DNA from: Enterococcus raffinosus
GTDB lineage: Bacteria > Bacillota > Bacilli > Lactobacillales > Enterococcaceae
Direction: 5' to 3'
Length of the DNA: 62,846 bases
NCBI RefSeq assembly: GCF_001886185.1
Contig: NZ_JXLA01000027.1
Coordinates: 1 to 62,846 of the forward strand
Shown: piece by piece, positions 34,960 through 45,874 of the stretch
Position numbering within the stretch: position 1 is the stretch's first letter
Layout of the letters: every line of letters begins with the position of its first letter
Notes under the pieces: model-generated
Told to the model about the DNA's origin: nothing
The model's input: only the letters and a program-made list of their open reading frames with translations
Database searches by the model: none
Made by a program: the position numbers and the translations under genes

Positions 34960-37344
34960 ATGGCAACTAATTTTGATTCAAAGGAATACTTAGGAAAAGT
35001 CGATGCTTGGTGGCGTGCAGCGAACTATATCTCAGTCGCGCAAATGTATTTAAAGGATAACCCACTGTTAAGAAAACCACTAGAAAAAGAAGATGTGAAG
35101 ACGCATCCTATCGGTCACTGGGGAACGATCGCAGGTCAAAACTTTTTATATGCGCATTTAAACCGTGCAATCAATAAATACGATTTAAACATGTTCTACA
35201 TTGAAGGCCCTGGTCACGGCGGACAAGTAATGGTGTCCAACTCCTACATCGACGGCAGCTATACAGAGATCTATCCTGAAATCACTGAAGATGAAGCCGG
35301 CTTGAAGAAATTATGCAAAATGTTCTCATTCCCAGGCGGGATCGCTTCTCATGCGGCGCCAGAAACTCCTGGATCTATTCATGAAGGCGGCGAGCTGGGC
35401 TATGCCTTGTCTCATGCGACCGGAGCAATTTTAGACAACCCAGATGTTATTGCTGCGACAGTTGTCGGTGATGGTGAAGCAGAAACAGGTCCATTAGCAG
35501 GCGGCTGGTTCTCAAATGTGTTTATCAATCCGGTCAATGATGGGGCGGTATTGCCAATTGTTTACCTAAATGGCGGAAAAATTTCTAACCCAACGATTCT
35601 TTCTCGCAAAAGCGATGAAGATTTGAAGAAATATTTCGAAGGGCTTGGCTGGAAACCTTACTTTATCGAAGGAACAGATCCAGAAAAAGTTCACCCAATT
35701 ATGGCTGAAACATTAGACAACGTAATTACTGAAATCAAAACAATTCAAGCAGAAGCTCGCAAAGGCAAAGCGGAAGATGCGGCAATGCCGAACTGGCCAG
35801 TAATCTTGTTCCGTACCCCTAAAGGCTGGACAGGTCCGCAAACATGGGACGGCGAACAATTAGAAGGAACGTTCCGTGCGCACCAAGTGCCAATTCCAGT
35901 TGGTTCAGAAGACATGGAACATGCCGATAAATTAGTCGATTGGTTGAAATCATACCGTCCAGAAGAATTATTCGATGAAAATGGAAAGATCATTGATGAA
36001 TTAAAAGAGATCTCACCAAAGGGCGATCGTCGCATGTCAACCAATCCAATTACAAACGGCGGGATCGATCCAAAACCGATGAAAATGCCAAACTGGAAGC
36101 AATATGCAATTGATACAACGACCCCGGGTGCGGTAATGGCACAAGATATGATCGTCTTTGGTCAACAGGCTCGCGATATGATTACTGAAAACCCAACGAA
36201 CTTCCGAATTTTTGGACCTGATGAAACAAAATCAAATCGCTTAAACAAAGTATTTGATGTAACCGATCGTCAATGGATGGAACCAAAAAACAGTACCGAC
36301 GAATGGCAATCATCTGCCGGTCGAGTAATTGACGGTCAATTGTCTGAACACCAAGCAGAAGGCTTTTTAGAAGGATATGTCTTGACAGGACGTCATGGCT
36401 TCTTTGCCAGTTACGAATCGTTCTTGCGCGTGGTAGATTCTATGCTGACACAACACTTCAAATGGATGCGTAAGGCTAGTGCCCATGCATGGCATAAGGA
36501 ATATCCAGCATTGAACTTGATCGCGACATCTACCGTATTCCAACAAGACCATAACGGTTATACGCACCAAGATCCAGGCGTCTTGACTCACTTAGCGGAA
36601 AAGAAACCTGAATTTATCCGTGAATACTTACCAGCCGATGCTAACAGCTTGATGGCGGTAATGGATAAAGCGATGCAAGACAAACAAGTTATCAATCTTA
36701 TTGTTTCAAGCAAACATCCGCGTCCACAATTTTACTCTGCCGATGAAGCAGAAGAACTAGTTGAAAAAGGCTTGAAAGTCATCGACTGGGCAAGTACCGA
36801 CGAAGGGCAAGAACCAGATCTTGTGATCGCAGCTGCAGGGACCGAACCAAACTTAGAGGCTCTAGCCGCTGTATCGATCTTAAACAAACAGTTCCCTGAT
36901 TTGAAGATCCGTTTTGTCAATGTTGTGGACATTTTGAAATTACGTCATCCAGATATTGATCCTCGTGGATTAACAGATGAAGAATTCGATGCTATCTTTA
37001 CTGCGGACAAACCAATCGTCTTTGCTTTCCACGGCTACGAAGGTATGGTTCGTGATATCTTCTTTAATCGTCACAATCATAACTTGCGTATCCATGGCTA
37101 CCGTGAAAATGGGGACATCACGACACCGTTTGATATGCGTGTCTTCAGTGAATTGGATCGCTTCCACTTAGCACAGGATGCGGCTAACGCTGTCTACGGA
37201 GAAGAAGCACAAGCGTTCTCTAACGAAATGGATGAAACATTAACGAAGCACCATGACTTCATTCGAACAGAAGGCCGAGACATTCCAGAAGTTGAAGACT
37301 GGAAATGGGAAGCCTTGAAACGTAAAGAATATCATTTTAGCTAA
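34960..37344 (+). CDS. xfp: Phosphoketolase (xylulose-5-P, possibly fructose-6-P)
   Basis: Cleaves xylulose 5-phosphate with phosphate to acetyl phosphate and glyceraldehyde 3-phosphate, using thiamine diphosphate. It has 794 residues, the usual length. [43 protein letters not shown] (ThDP binding) and [12 protein letters not shown] are typical. It follows the arabinose genes but has its own promoter. Whether fructose 6-phosphate is also used cannot be read from sequence. Confidence 0.96.
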   Translation: MATNFDSKEYLGKVDAWWRAANYISVAQMYLKDNPLLRKPLEKEDVKTHPIGHWGTIAGQNFLYAHLNRAINKYDLNMFYIEGPGHGGQVMVSNSYIDGSYTEIYPEITEDEAGLKKLCKMFSFPGGIASHAAPETPGSIHEGGELGYALSHATGAILDNPDVIAATVVGDGEAETGPLAGGWFSNVFINPVNDGAVLPIVYLNGGKISNPTILSRKSDEDLKKYFEGLGWKPYFIEGTDPEKVHPIMAETLDNVITEIKTIQAEARKGKAEDAAMPNWPVILFRTPKGWTGPQTWDGEQLEGTFRAHQVPIPVGSEDMEHADKLVDWLKSYRPEELFDENGKIIDELKEISPKGDRRMSTNPITNGGIDPKPMKMPNWKQYAIDTTTPGAVMAQDMIVFGQQARDMITENPTNFRIFGPDETKSNRLNKVFDVTDRQWMEPKNSTDEWQSSAGRVIDGQLSEHQAEGFLEGYVLTGRHGFFASYESFLRVVDSMLTQHFKWMRKASAHAWHKEYPALNLIATSTVFQQDHNGYTHQDPGVLTHLAEKKPEFIREYLPADANSLMAVMDKAMQDKQVINLIVSSKHPRPQFYSADEAEELVEKGLKVIDWASTDEGQEPDLVIAAAGTEPNLEALAAVSILNKQFPDLKIRFVNVVDILKLRHPDIDPRGLTDEEFDAIFTADKPIVFAFHGYEGMVRDIFFNRHNHNLRIHGYRENGDITTPFDMRVFSELDRFHLAQDAANAVYGEEAQAFSNEMDETLTKHHDFIRTEGRDIPEVEDWKWEALKRKEYHFS

Positions 37345-37360
37345 GAATAGCTGAATGACT

Positions 37361-37407
37361 AAGAACCGCAATCATCGCCAGTTTATTGGACGGATTGCGG
37401 TTCTTTT
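37361..37407. terminator. Shared terminator of xfp and the response regulator
   Basis: AAGAACCGCAATC pairs with GATTGCGGTTCTT (13 bp) over a 19-base loop. T-runs lie on the right; an A/T-rich left flank lets it serve the opposite strand. Confidence 0.85.
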
Positions 37408-37416
37408 CTTGCTTTA

Positions 37417-38949
37417 TTATTGATTTTTTTTTCGATACTCCTTTGGTGAAAGGCCTTCTTTCCGCTTAAAAATATAGCTAAAGTAATTGGGATCATTGTA
37501 GCCGATCTCTGAGGCGATCGTTGCTAATTTCCAGTCCGTTTCCTTTAATAAGCGTTTTGCCTCTGTAAGTCGTTGTTCGGTTAAGTATTCAATAAACGTT
37601 TTCCCGAGTGCCTGTGAGAATACTGTACTGAAATGGGAGCTGCTTAAATTAATGTGTGTCGCCACACTGCCTAAGGTCAGGTCTGAATCTGAGAAATGCT
37701 GCTTAATGTAAGTGATAGAGTGTTCTAAAAGCTCGCGATATTGTCCCATACTGTCACTAATAATTGTTCTTTTTAAAAAGGCCAGCGATTGCTCGATATA
37801 GGTACGGAATAAAAGCGTGTCGGAAACGATCGTTGATAGCTTTCCTTGCGAAGGAAGCGGGAAAGGCTCTTTTGATTGTTTATTTCGTTCGCTGATCAGC
37901 GGATTCAGTTGATTTAGTAAAAATAGCCTAAATAATAACGGATTTTTGTCTCCCTCTGTTTTTTGAATAATTTCTTCGACGAGGTGCCGAAGTTCCTTGT
38001 TACTGATTTGTTCGAGCTTCTCTTTTAGCGGAAGCGTCTGTTGGTATTTTTGGAATTGCTCATTAAAATCTTGATAATGAAGAACGTTTTGCTTAGTTTT
38101 GATCACGGAATATTCCAACAGCTGCTTCGCTGTTTCATAGCTATTTTCAATTTCGCTGATTCGTTCTACCGGGTGACCGATCGCCACGACGAGATTGGAT
38201 TCGCCTGTGTTTAGTTCAGAGTATAGTTTGATCGCTGTATCCTCCGCCTTTTTTAAGAGTGTCGCTTGGTTTGGATGAAAGATCATGATCTTAATGAAGC
38301 GGGAGGAGAGACAGGAGAAGAACAGCTCCTCCTCCGAATGAAATAGTCGGGATAGTTTTTCTCGAAAGCGTTCATAATCCGCAAAGTTCTTGTTGAGATA
38401 GTTGGTGACAAGAAGCACGATGTATTTTTTACCTGCGATTTGTCTGTTTAAACGACGCGCCTCTTCGATTGCTTCAGAGGTAGACCACTGATTGCCAAAA
38501 ATCGCATTTAGAAAAAGATTTTTTTGGACATCGAAGGAATAAGTGTCAACAGGAATGGGCTGCTTTTTTTGCTCCAATCGTGCGATTACTTTTTCGAGAC
38601 TGCTTTTTAATTCGTCGTGCTTGATGGGCTTTAGTAAATATTCCGCGACCTGTAAGTGAATCGCGGCTTTGGCATAGGTAAACTCATCGAACCCGCTGAT
38701 AAAGATAATTTCTGTAGCAGGAAAGCTTTTTTTGACTTCCTGAGACAGTTCGATACCGTTCATAAAGGGCATGCGAATATCTGTTAATAGAATATCTGGC
38801 TGCTCCTCTAAGATCAGAGAAAGGGCTACCTCTCCGTCACTTGCTTCCCCAACAACTTCGAGGGGAAGTGTCTCTGCCAGCTGATTTAAGTTTCGCTTTA
38901 ACGATTCACGAATCAAGTGTTCATCTTCGACTATAAATACCTTAAACAT
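37417..38949 (-). CDS. YesN-like response regulator with AraC output
   Basis: A 510-residue regulator: receiver domain with Asp57 as phosphate acceptor (LLTDIRMPFMNG), a long middle part (about 130-400), and a C-terminal AraC-type pair of helix-turn-helices (LGSVATHINLSSSHFSTVF; ATIASEIGYNDPNYFSYIF). It overlaps the kinase gene by 8 bases. The likely target is the divergent sugar ABC operon at 41.6 kb. Confidence 0.94.
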   Translation of the reverse strand: MFKVFIVEDEHLIRESLKRNLNQLAETLPLEVVGEASDGEVALSLILEEQPDILLTDIRMPFMNGIELSQEVKKSFPATEIIFISGFDEFTYAKAAIHLQVAEYLLKPIKHDELKSSLEKVIARLEQKKQPIPVDTYSFDVQKNLFLNAIFGNQWSTSEAIEEARRLNRQIAGKKYIVLLVTNYLNKNFADYERFREKLSRLFHSEEELFFSCLSSRFIKIMIFHPNQATLLKKAEDTAIKLYSELNTGESNLVVAIGHPVERISEIENSYETAKQLLEYSVIKTKQNVLHYQDFNEQFQKYQQTLPLKEKLEQISNKELRHLVEEIIQKTEGDKNPLLFRLFLLNQLNPLISERNKQSKEPFPLPSQGKLSTIVSDTLLFRTYIEQSLAFLKRTIISDSMGQYRELLEHSITYIKQHFSDSDLTLGSVATHINLSSSHFSTVFSQALGKTFIEYLTEQRLTEAKRLLKETDWKLATIASEIGYNDPNYFSYIFKRKEGLSPKEYRKKNQ

Positions 38950-40387
38950 CTTTGAGGGCTCCTTCTTCCATAATAGGAATAATTACGTGGACCGTCGTCC
39001 CAGTATCTACTATGCTTGTAATTTCAATTTTTGCTTGTTTGCCATAATAAAGCAGCAGGCGTTTATTTACGTTAAATAGGCCATAGCCAGCATTAAAATC
39101 AGTATCCAAGCCATTTTTCAGCTCTAAATTGATTTCCTGCAGCTTTTCTGACGGAATGCCTTTTCCATTATCAATAACATAAAAGTGGATATGCCTTTGG
39201 TCATCTAAAAAGGCCTGTACAATGATTTTTCCAGTCCTTCGTACCAGCTTTGTTCCGTGATAAATCGCGTTTTCAATAAGGGGCTGTAAGATCATTTTTA
39301 GCATGGAGTAGTTCTTGATTTTATCTTCAATTTCAATCGAATAGGTCAAGGAATCTCCATAGCGAATTTGTAAGATGACTAAATAATCGGTAATGTGCTT
39401 GATTTCCTTTTCCACGGGAATCCAATCCTGCCCCTGACTCAGAGAAATTCGAAAGAAATCGGAGAGGGCATAGGTCATCTCTTTGACTTTATCCACGTCA
39501 TTCATTTCCGCCAAGACAAGGATGGCATCTAAACTGTTATAAATAAAGTGAGGGGTGATCTGCGCTTGAAGGACACGTACCTCACTTTGCGCGAGGTTGT
39601 ATTGCTTCAAGGCATTTTCTTCTAAAAGCACTACGAGGTTATCTGCCATCTCGTTCATGCTGTTGCTTAGCTTTAACAGTTCGTTGCCCGGCAATGTTTT
39701 AATTCGATAGTTGAGCTTCCCATCGGATAAGGCGTCTGCCATTTTGATCATTTCATCCATCGGCTGTTGAATTTGTTTGACTAGTCGTTGATTGGTTTTT
39801 CTTGTAAATAGAATGATCAAACAGATGATCACGCCTTCAATGATAGACAAAACAATGATGGAACGCCGGACCTGTTCACTATGATTGGCAGCTAGCTGAA
39901 TCTCGACGGTAACAAAATCTTGAAGAATATCATGAACGAGTTTGGTAGCGGCTTCGACTTGATTCATTAATTCTTGATTTTCATTAAATGGTGCATCCTG
40001 CTGGACATTTCCAACGATTTTTTCTAAGAAGCTGTTCACATTGTCTAACGAACGAATCACAATATTCAATGTCGCACGTTCCTGAGCACTTTGTGTGTTC
40101 TCTTTTATTTGTCGGATTTCTTTCTTTACTCGGCGAACACTATTGCTTTCGGTAAACTCACTTGGCTTCGTTTGGCCATAGGTGAGGCTCCAAGCTTCCT
40201 CCATAATATTTTCTTCCACATCGTTTGCAATTCGATTTGCTTCAGAGATATTGCTGATGCTGCGTTCATAGGTGAAGAGGTAACGCGTATAAATCAAGAC
40301 GCTGATAATTAGTGGAACGATGGATAAAATCAACATCAGCCAGCTGATTCGTTGAAGAAGTGCCTTTATACTTAACTGTTTTTTCAT
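38942..40387 (-). CDS. YesM-like sensor histidine kinase
   Basis: A 481-residue membrane kinase: helices at 15-35 and 176-195 border an outer sensing part, then HAMP (about 200-255), the His-kinase motif with His280 in QAQITPHFIYNSLDAILVL, and an ATPase domain (NGKGIPSEKL, GYGLFNVNKRL). It is 9 bases after a sugar-binding lipoprotein gene, suggesting a three-part sensor. Confidence 0.94.
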   Translation of the reverse strand: MKKQLSIKALLQRISWLMLILSIVPLIISVLIYTRYLFTYERSISNISEANRIANDVEENIMEEAWSLTYGQTKPSEFTESNSVRRVKKEIRQIKENTQSAQERATLNIVIRSLDNVNSFLEKIVGNVQQDAPFNENQELMNQVEAATKLVHDILQDFVTVEIQLAANHSEQVRRSIIVLSIIEGVIICLIILFTRKTNQRLVKQIQQPMDEMIKMADALSDGKLNYRIKTLPGNELLKLSNSMNEMADNLVVLLEENALKQYNLAQSEVRVLQAQITPHFIYNSLDAILVLAEMNDVDKVKEMTYALSDFFRISLSQGQDWIPVEKEIKHITDYLVILQIRYGDSLTYSIEIEDKIKNYSMLKMILQPLIENAIYHGTKLVRRTGKIIVQAFLDDQRHIHFYVIDNGKGIPSEKLQEINLELKNGLDTDFNAGYGLFNVNKRLLLYYGKQAKIEITSIVDTGTTVHVIIPIMEEGALKDV

Positions 40388-40396
40388 GGCCGCCTC

Positions 40397-41362
40397 CTAA
40401 TAATTTCTTGGTGGGATGGTAGAAAGAGGATTTTGATCAGAAAAAACAGTATCAGAAACATAAATATCCTCAGAAATTGTTTCTTTAGCGAAGTAGCGTT
40501 TAACGGTATTTGCCACCAGCTCGCCCATAAAAGGATTGCATTCCACTACACAATTGACTTTGTGCTGCTTCAGCAAATCAATCATTTCCTTTTGGGCATC
40601 AATACTTACGATCACAAAGTTGTTCTCCATTTTCGCTGCTTCAAGAGCATCTAAGGCACCTAACGTCATTTCATCATTATGAGAATAGATGACATCAATA
40701 TTTTGAAGTTTTCCTGCTTTGATCGCCTCCGAAAAAGCCTCCTTTGCCTTTAATCGGATATAATCACCAGTGATAGTTTGGGTGATCTTTATTCTAGGAT
40801 CACGTCCGACCGTCTCAGCGAAACCATCATGGCGCAGACGTGTTGGAGAAGTATGGTCCGACCCTTTGATTTCAAAAACGTTTACGGACTCCTTCTCTTT
40901 TTTTTGATAATAATTCGAGACATATAAGCCTGCTCGTCCCCCCTGAGCTTTAAAGCTTGAGCCGATATGAGTCAGAAACAGATCGGTTCTTTCCGTGGCA
41001 ATGTTGCGATCAACAATAATTACAGGGATCCCCGCTTTTTTTGCCTCTTCTAAAACGGTTTCCCATCCATTTTCCTGAATCGGCGAGAGAACGATCAAAT
41101 CGACTTGATAAGCGATAAAGGTCATCACGTCTTGAAACTGCTGTTTGGGATCTGAAAAGCTGTTTCGTGCCATCACTTGATAATTTTGCTTTTTAAGCTC
41201 TTCGGTGATGGATTTATTTTGTGCTTTGCGCCAATTGCTTTCCGTACCAGCTTGAGCAAAACCAATTGTGCGTTCATTCTGATCTTCTGCGGGTTCGTTG
41301 TTTTGACAGCCTGTAAGCAGGAGAGCCAAAAGTACCAACAGAATAACTTGGATTTTTTTCAC
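40397..41362 (-). CDS. Sugar-binding lipoprotein, probable sensor partner
   Basis: A 321-residue lipoprotein: signal peptide with lipobox LLTGC (Cys19), then a periplasmic-binding/LacI-like fold (TIGFAQAGTESNWRKAQNKS, VDLIVLSPIQENGWE, GIPVIIVDRNI), near the YtfQ galactofuranose-binding type. It is first in an operon with the kinase and regulator and has no permease of its own. The layout matches XylFII-LytS-YesN of Clostridium beijerinckii, so it most likely hands the sugar signal to the kinase. Confidence 0.88.
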   Translation of the reverse strand: MKKIQVILLVLLALLLTGCQNNEPAEDQNERTIGFAQAGTESNWRKAQNKSITEELKKQNYQVMARNSFSDPKQQFQDVMTFIAYQVDLIVLSPIQENGWETVLEEAKKAGIPVIIVDRNIATERTDLFLTHIGSSFKAQGGRAGLYVSNYYQKKEKESVNVFEIKGSDHTSPTRLRHDGFAETVGRDPRIKITQTITGDYIRLKAKEAFSEAIKAGKLQNIDVIYSHNDEMTLGALDALEAAKMENNFVIVSIDAQKEMIDLLKQHKVNCVVECNPFMGELVANTVKRYFAKETISEDIYVSDTVFSDQNPLSTIPPRNY

Positions 41363-41429
41363 TTGTTTGCTCCTTTTTCTTTCTATTATATAGCGCTATC
41401 ATTTCTAATTCTAACATGTTTAGGCATTT

Positions 41430-41525
41430 CAAAAGAATGTCAAGAATCACCAAAAAAAATCCAAGAAATATAGAATTTCGAAAAAAACTCCCAGAATATT
41501 TCAAGAAATCAAAAAAGAATATCAA
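41430..41525. promoter_or_regulatory. A-rich repeated region between divergent sugar operons
   Basis: The pattern (C)AAGAAT/AAGAAAT followed by an A-run recurs four to five times (near 41436, 41460, 41497 and 41512). Such direct repeats suit AraC-type regulators such as YesN. The exact unit is ragged. Confidence 0.45.
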
Positions 41526-41539
41526 TGAAAGCGTTTGCT
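41526..41539 (+). promoter_or_regulatory. cre site (CcpA) upstream of the ChvE-like gene
   Basis: TGAAAGCGTTTGCT matches the cre consensus TGWAARCGYTWNCW at all 14 positions, 47 bases before the start codon. It implies repression by preferred sugars. Confidence 0.85.
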
Positions 41540-41585
41540 GTTAATCGTAAACTAAGTCTATCAAATATGTTTTGGAGGGAAAAAT

Positions 41586-42677
41586 ATGAAACGAGGGTTC
41601 AAGAGAATGTTAGTCGCAGCTGCCTTACTAGTGGTGCTGCCAACGCTAGCTGCCTGCGGCGGTAAAGGAAATGCTTCAGGAGGCGACAAAGGCTATGTCG
41701 GAGTATCTATGCCGACCAAATCGGCAGAACGCTGGATCGCTGATGGCAACAATATCGTGAAGCAATTGAAAAAGAAAGGGTATAAAACAGATCTACAATA
41801 TGGAGAAGATAAGGTCGAAAATCAAGTAGCGCAAATCGAGAACATGATTACGAAGGGTGTCGATACTTTAGTCATCGCATCCATTGATGGCTCCGCACTT
41901 ACCGATGTTTTAGAAAAAGCACATCAGTCGGATATCAAAGTAATTGCTTATGACCGCTTACTAATGAATTCTAAGTATGTTGATTATTACGCTACCTTTG
42001 ATAATTTCGGCGTAGGTGTTCTGCAAGCATCTTATATTGAAGAAAAATTAGGATTGAAGGATGGAAAAGGCCCTTACAATATTGAACTGTTTGGCGGATC
42101 GCCAGATGATAATAATGCACTGATTAATTACAACGGAGTCATGTCCGTCTTCAAACCTTATTTTGACAGTAAACAGCTAACAGTCCCATCTGGTCAAACG
42201 AAATTCAATCAAATCGCGACCTTGCGTTGGGATGGCTCAACCGCTCAGTCACGGATGGATAACTTATTGAGTGCTAATTATACTGATAAAAAATTGGATG
42301 CTGTGTTGTCACCTTATGATCCAATCAGTCTAGGAATTATCTCTTCATTGAAAGGTGTTGGCTACGGTTCAGCAGACAAGCCGCTTCCCGTAATTACTGG
42401 ACAAGATGCAACGATCGCAGGAGTGAAATCAATTATCGCTGGTGATCAAACCGAAACGATTTTTAAGGATACACGTGTATTAGCAGACAACACTGTGGAA
42501 ATGATCGAAGCGATTCACGACGACAAGAAGGTGCCAGTGAACGATGAAGAAACCTATGATAACGGAGAAAAAGTCATTCCTACTTATTTAGCGAAGCCAG
42601 TGTCTGTAGATAAGGAAAACTACAAGCAGGAATTGATCGATACGAAATACTATACAGAAAAAGACTTAAGCGAATAA
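41586..42677 (+). CDS. ChvE-like sugar-binding lipoprotein of ABC importer
   Basis: A 363-residue lipoprotein: signal peptide with lipobox TLAAC (Cys24), then a binding fold ([49 protein letters not shown]), close to the multiple-monosaccharide receptor ChvE, which binds arabinose, xylose, galactose and glucose. With the arabinose genes nearby, a pentose is likely. GGAGGG precedes the ATG. It is the first gene of the importer. Confidence 0.9.
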   Translation: MKRGFKRMLVAAALLVVLPTLAACGGKGNASGGDKGYVGVSMPTKSAERWIADGNNIVKQLKKKGYKTDLQYGEDKVENQVAQIENMITKGVDTLVIASIDGSALTDVLEKAHQSDIKVIAYDRLLMNSKYVDYYATFDNFGVGVLQASYIEEKLGLKDGKGPYNIELFGGSPDDNNALINYNGVMSVFKPYFDSKQLTVPSGQTKFNQIATLRWDGSTAQSRMDNLLSANYTDKKLDAVLSPYDPISLGIISSLKGVGYGSADKPLPVITGQDATIAGVKSIIAGDQTETIFKDTRVLADNTVEMIEAIHDDKKVPVNDEETYDNGEKVIPTYLAKPVSVDKENYKQELIDTKYYTEKDLSE

Positions 42678-42686
42678 AAAAGGGAA

Positions 42687-42721
42687 CGAGAAAAGTATGA
42701 GCAGTCTTCGTACTTTTCTCG
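42687..42721 (+). terminator. Intercistronic hairpin after the binding-protein gene
   Basis: CGAGAAAAGTA and TACTTTTCTCG make a perfect 11-bp stem. Few T follow, so it is more likely an mRNA stabiliser or partial terminator that keeps the binding protein more abundant than its membrane partners. Confidence 0.7.
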
Positions 42722-42746
42722 ATCCTCTTAATAAGGAAGTGGAGAA

Positions 42747-44279
42747 ATGGCCGATTACATTTTAGAAATGAAAAACATCGTGAAGGAGTTCTCTGGTGTT
42801 CGGGCCTTGGATGATGTCAACCTAAGTATCAAACGAGGAGAGATCCATGCACTTTGTGGAGAGAATGGCGCTGGGAAGTCGACATTAATGAATGTGTTAA
42901 GTGGTTTGTACTCATATGGCAATTATTCAGGCGATATTATTTATGACGGCGAAACCTGTCAGTTCAAAGGGTTGCGAGACAGTGAGGAGAAGGGCATCGT
43001 CATCATTCATCAGGAGTTGGCATTAAGTCCGTACCTATCGATTAAGGAAAATATTTTTTTAGGCAATGAGCAGACGAAGCATGGCATTATTGATTGGAAC
43101 TTAACAGAACGGAAGACAGAAAACTTACTTAAAACAGTCGGCTTAAAAATTAATCCGAATACGCTTGTTTCACAAATAGGGGTAGGACATCAGCAGCTTG
43201 TGGAAATCGCAAAAGCCTTTTCGAAAAATGTACGCTTATTGATTTTAGACGAACCAACGGCTGCTTTGAATGAAGAGGAAAGCGCCAATCTACTGGAATT
43301 GATCAAAGAATTTCGGAATCAGGGGATCACCTCGATCATTATTTCTCATAAGTTAAATGAAATCGTTGATGTCGCGGATCGAATCACCATTTTACGTGAC
43401 GGTCAAACAATTGAAACCTTAGAAAATGAAGACATTACTGAGGAACGGATTATCAAAGGAATGGTGGGAAGAGACCTCACGAACCGCTACCCAGATCGTC
43501 ACCCAAACATTGGCGAAGTATTTTTTGAAGTGAAGGATTGGACAGTGCATCATCCAATTGATACTGCCAGAGTGATGAATAATCACATCAATTTCACTAT
43601 TCGTCGAGGAGAGATCGTTGGAATCGCGGGCTTGATGGGGGCAGGACGAACAGAATTTGCGATGAGCGTCTTTGGCAATTCCTATGGCAGCAATATCAGC
43701 GGAAAAATCTATAAGGACGGAAAAGAAATAAAAATCAAAGATGTCTCTCAAGCCATACATAATGGATTGGCCTATGTATCTGAGGACCGTAAGGCACTGG
43801 GATTGAATCTATTAATGGACATTCGTGAAAATACAACGATTGCCAGTTTAGGAAAAATAAGCAAAAGCGGTGTTCTAGATAAAGAAAAAGAAGTCACGGA
43901 AGCGGAAAGCTATCGAAAAAAAATGCGGACAAAAGCCAATAACGTGTTTCAAAATGTTGGCAGCTTAAGTGGTGGGAATCAGCAAAAAGTCGTCTTAGCA
44001 AAATGGTTGATGACTGAACCCGATGTGTTGTTTTTAGATGAGCCGACTCGTGGGATCGATGTGGGAGCCAAATATGAGATCTACACGATCATCGAAGAAA
44101 TGGCGGCACAAGGCAAGTGCGTATGCATTATTTCTTCGGAGCTGCCGGAAATTATCGGGATGTGTGACCGTATTTATACGATGAATGAAGGAACTATGAC
44201 TGGGGAAGTCTTACGAGCAGACGCAAATCAAGAAACCTTAATGAACTTGATGACGATGGAAGAGGAGGCAGTATCCTAA
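42747..44279 (+). CDS. Sugar ABC importer ATPase (GguA/MmsA-like)
   Basis: A 510-residue double ATPase: the N-terminal half has Walker [10 protein letters not shown], Walker [12 protein letters not shown]; the C-terminal half has a changed Walker [11 protein letters not shown] and signature [14 protein letters not shown], as in all CUT2 importers. It energises sugar uptake. The stop and next start share an A (overlap at 44279). Confidence 0.95.
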   Translation: MADYILEMKNIVKEFSGVRALDDVNLSIKRGEIHALCGENGAGKSTLMNVLSGLYSYGNYSGDIIYDGETCQFKGLRDSEEKGIVIIHQELALSPYLSIKENIFLGNEQTKHGIIDWNLTERKTENLLKTVGLKINPNTLVSQIGVGHQQLVEIAKAFSKNVRLLILDEPTAALNEEESANLLELIKEFRNQGITSIIISHKLNEIVDVADRITILRDGQTIETLENEDITEERIIKGMVGRDLTNRYPDRHPNIGEVFFEVKDWTVHHPIDTARVMNNHINFTIRRGEIVGIAGLMGAGRTEFAMSVFGNSYGSNISGKIYKDGKEIKIKDVSQAIHNGLAYVSEDRKALGLNLLMDIRENTTIASLGKISKSGVLDKEKEVTEAESYRKKMRTKANNVFQNVGSLSGGNQQKVVLAKWLMTEPDVLFLDEPTRGIDVGAKYEIYTIIEEMAAQGKCVCIISSELPEIIGMCDRIYTMNEGTMTGEVLRADANQETLMNLMTMEEEAVS

Positions 44280-45484
44280 TGGAGAATGCAACGAAGGAAA
44301 GCAAAGAAAGAAGTACCTTAAATATCAAAGAAAAAGTACTAGATATCTTCAGTAAATATAGTATGGTCATTATTTTGATCGCGTTATTGATCGCCTTCCA
44401 ATTAATGACCGGCGGCATTTTTCTACGACCGTTAAATATCACCAATATCGTATTGCAAAACAGCCATATCTTAGTTTTAGCAGCCGGTATGCTGCTTGTT
44501 GTATTGTTGGGATTTGTTGACTTATCTGTTGGTTCAGTCATGGCATTCGTTGGCGCGATCGCTGGGATGATGATGGTGAACAATCATATGAGTCCATGGC
44601 TCGCCGTTCCTATCTGTTTAGCAATCGGGGCATTGATTGGTGCTTGGCAGGGATTCTGGGTCGCGTATGTTGGGATCCCAGCATTTATTGTTACACTGGC
44701 TGGATTACTAATGTTCCGTGGGTTGACGCAAGTCGTTTTAGGCGGACAATCGTTGGCGCCCTTCCCAAGAGCCTTCCAAAAGATTTCTACAGGGTATCTG
44801 CCAGAAGTTTTTGTTTCTTCTTCAGGTATGCACTTTTTGACCCTGATTTTAGGAGCGGTGTTGGCCCTAGGTTTAGTATTCTTCCAATGGAAGGCGCGGG
44901 AAAAACGGAAACAGAATTTATTTGAAGTTCCTTCAATGAATGCCTTCATTTTTAAATCAGTATTGACGGTCGCGATTGTCTTAGGATTAAGCTACATTTT
45001 CGCCGCGTATCAAGGATTCCCAGTTATCCTAATCATCTTAGGCGTTATCGTTGGTGTCTATGGTTTCTTAACCAATAGCACGGTTGCTGGGCGTCAAATT
45101 TATGCGACCGGCGGAAATTTAAAAGCGGCGCAATTATCTGGGATCAAGACGAAAAAAATCACGTTTTGGGTCTTCGTAAATATGGGGATGATGGCTGCTT
45201 TAGCTGGGTTGATTTTAGCGGCGCGATTGAACGCGGCGACACCTCAAGCAGGGACTTCTCTTGAATTAGATGCCATGGCCTCTGTTTACTTCGGTGGTGC
45301 GTCTACCTCAGGCGGGATCGGTACAATTACTGGAGCAATTGTCGGTGGTTTGGTGATGGGTGTTCTGAATAACGGGATGTCGATTTTAGGGATTGGTGTG
45401 GACTGGCAGCAAGCGATCAAAGGGTTGATTTTACTTCTTGCCGTAGTACTAGATATTTATAATAAGAAACGCAAAATCTCTTAA
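44279..45484 (+). CDS. Sugar ABC importer permease (GguB/MmsB-like)
   Basis: A 401-residue permease with about ten helices, of the CUT2 type with the long ChvE-GguB form. GFVDLSVGSVMAFVGAIAGM and ATGGNLKAAQLSGIKTKKI (the ATPase contact) are typical. It works with the two genes before it. Confidence 0.94.
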   Translation: MENATKESKERSTLNIKEKVLDIFSKYSMVIILIALLIAFQLMTGGIFLRPLNITNIVLQNSHILVLAAGMLLVVLLGFVDLSVGSVMAFVGAIAGMMMVNNHMSPWLAVPICLAIGALIGAWQGFWVAYVGIPAFIVTLAGLLMFRGLTQVVLGGQSLAPFPRAFQKISTGYLPEVFVSSSGMHFLTLILGAVLALGLVFFQWKAREKRKQNLFEVPSMNAFIFKSVLTVAIVLGLSYIFAAYQGFPVILIILGVIVGVYGFLTNSTVAGRQIYATGGNLKAAQLSGIKTKKITFWVFVNMGMMAALAGLILAARLNAATPQAGTSLELDAMASVYFGGASTSGGIGTITGAIVGGLVMGVLNNGMSILGIGVDWQQAIKGLILLLAVVLDIYNKKRKIS

Positions 45485-45495
45485 GGAGCTATTTT

Positions 45496-45819
45496 ATGAC
45501 TGATGAAAAACGTATTTTACTCATATGTACAGCAGGGATTACTTCAGGTCTGCTGGTAAAAAACATTCAGACAGCCGCAGATGAGCAAAACATTCCTATT
45601 CGAGTGTATTCCGCTCCAGCCATTATTGCGGAACAAGCCATTCAAAATCAACACATTGATGGTCTGATGATAGGCCCACAGTCAGAATACGAAGTGAATC
45701 GATTGAAAGACTTTTTGAATTATAAAGCGGTAGCTTATAAAATGATCAAAAAAGAAGATTACGAAACGTTAGATGGCGAGGCAGTGCTGCAAGATATTGT
45801 CACAAATTTTTTAGAATAG
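45496..45819 (+). CDS. Orphan PTS EIIB-like (lactose/cellobiose type) protein
   Basis: A 107-residue soluble protein with the EIIB P-loop pattern: LLICTAGITSGLLVKNI, Cys11 in the place of the phosphocysteine. Its length and beta-alpha order fit EIIB of the lactose/chitobiose family. No EIIA or EIIC gene is near. It is 11 bases after the permease with AAGGAG, so it is the last gene of an ABC sugar operon, an unusual place. Confidence 0.8.
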   Translation: MTDEKRILLICTAGITSGLLVKNIQTAADEQNIPIRVYSAPAIIAEQAIQNQHIDGLMIGPQSEYEVNRLKDFLNYKAVAYKMIKKEDYETLDGEAVLQDIVTNFLE

Positions 45820-45828
45820 AATACAGTA

Positions 45829-45864
45829 AAAAGGGTCGAGAAAAATTTTTCTCGATCCTTTTCA
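45829..45864 (+). terminator. Terminator of the sugar ABC operon
   Basis: AAAAGGGTCGAGAAAAA pairs with TTTTTCTCGATCCTTTT almost perfectly. It may also serve the esterase gene on the other strand. Confidence 0.88.
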
Positions 45865-45874
45865 TGTATACAAG

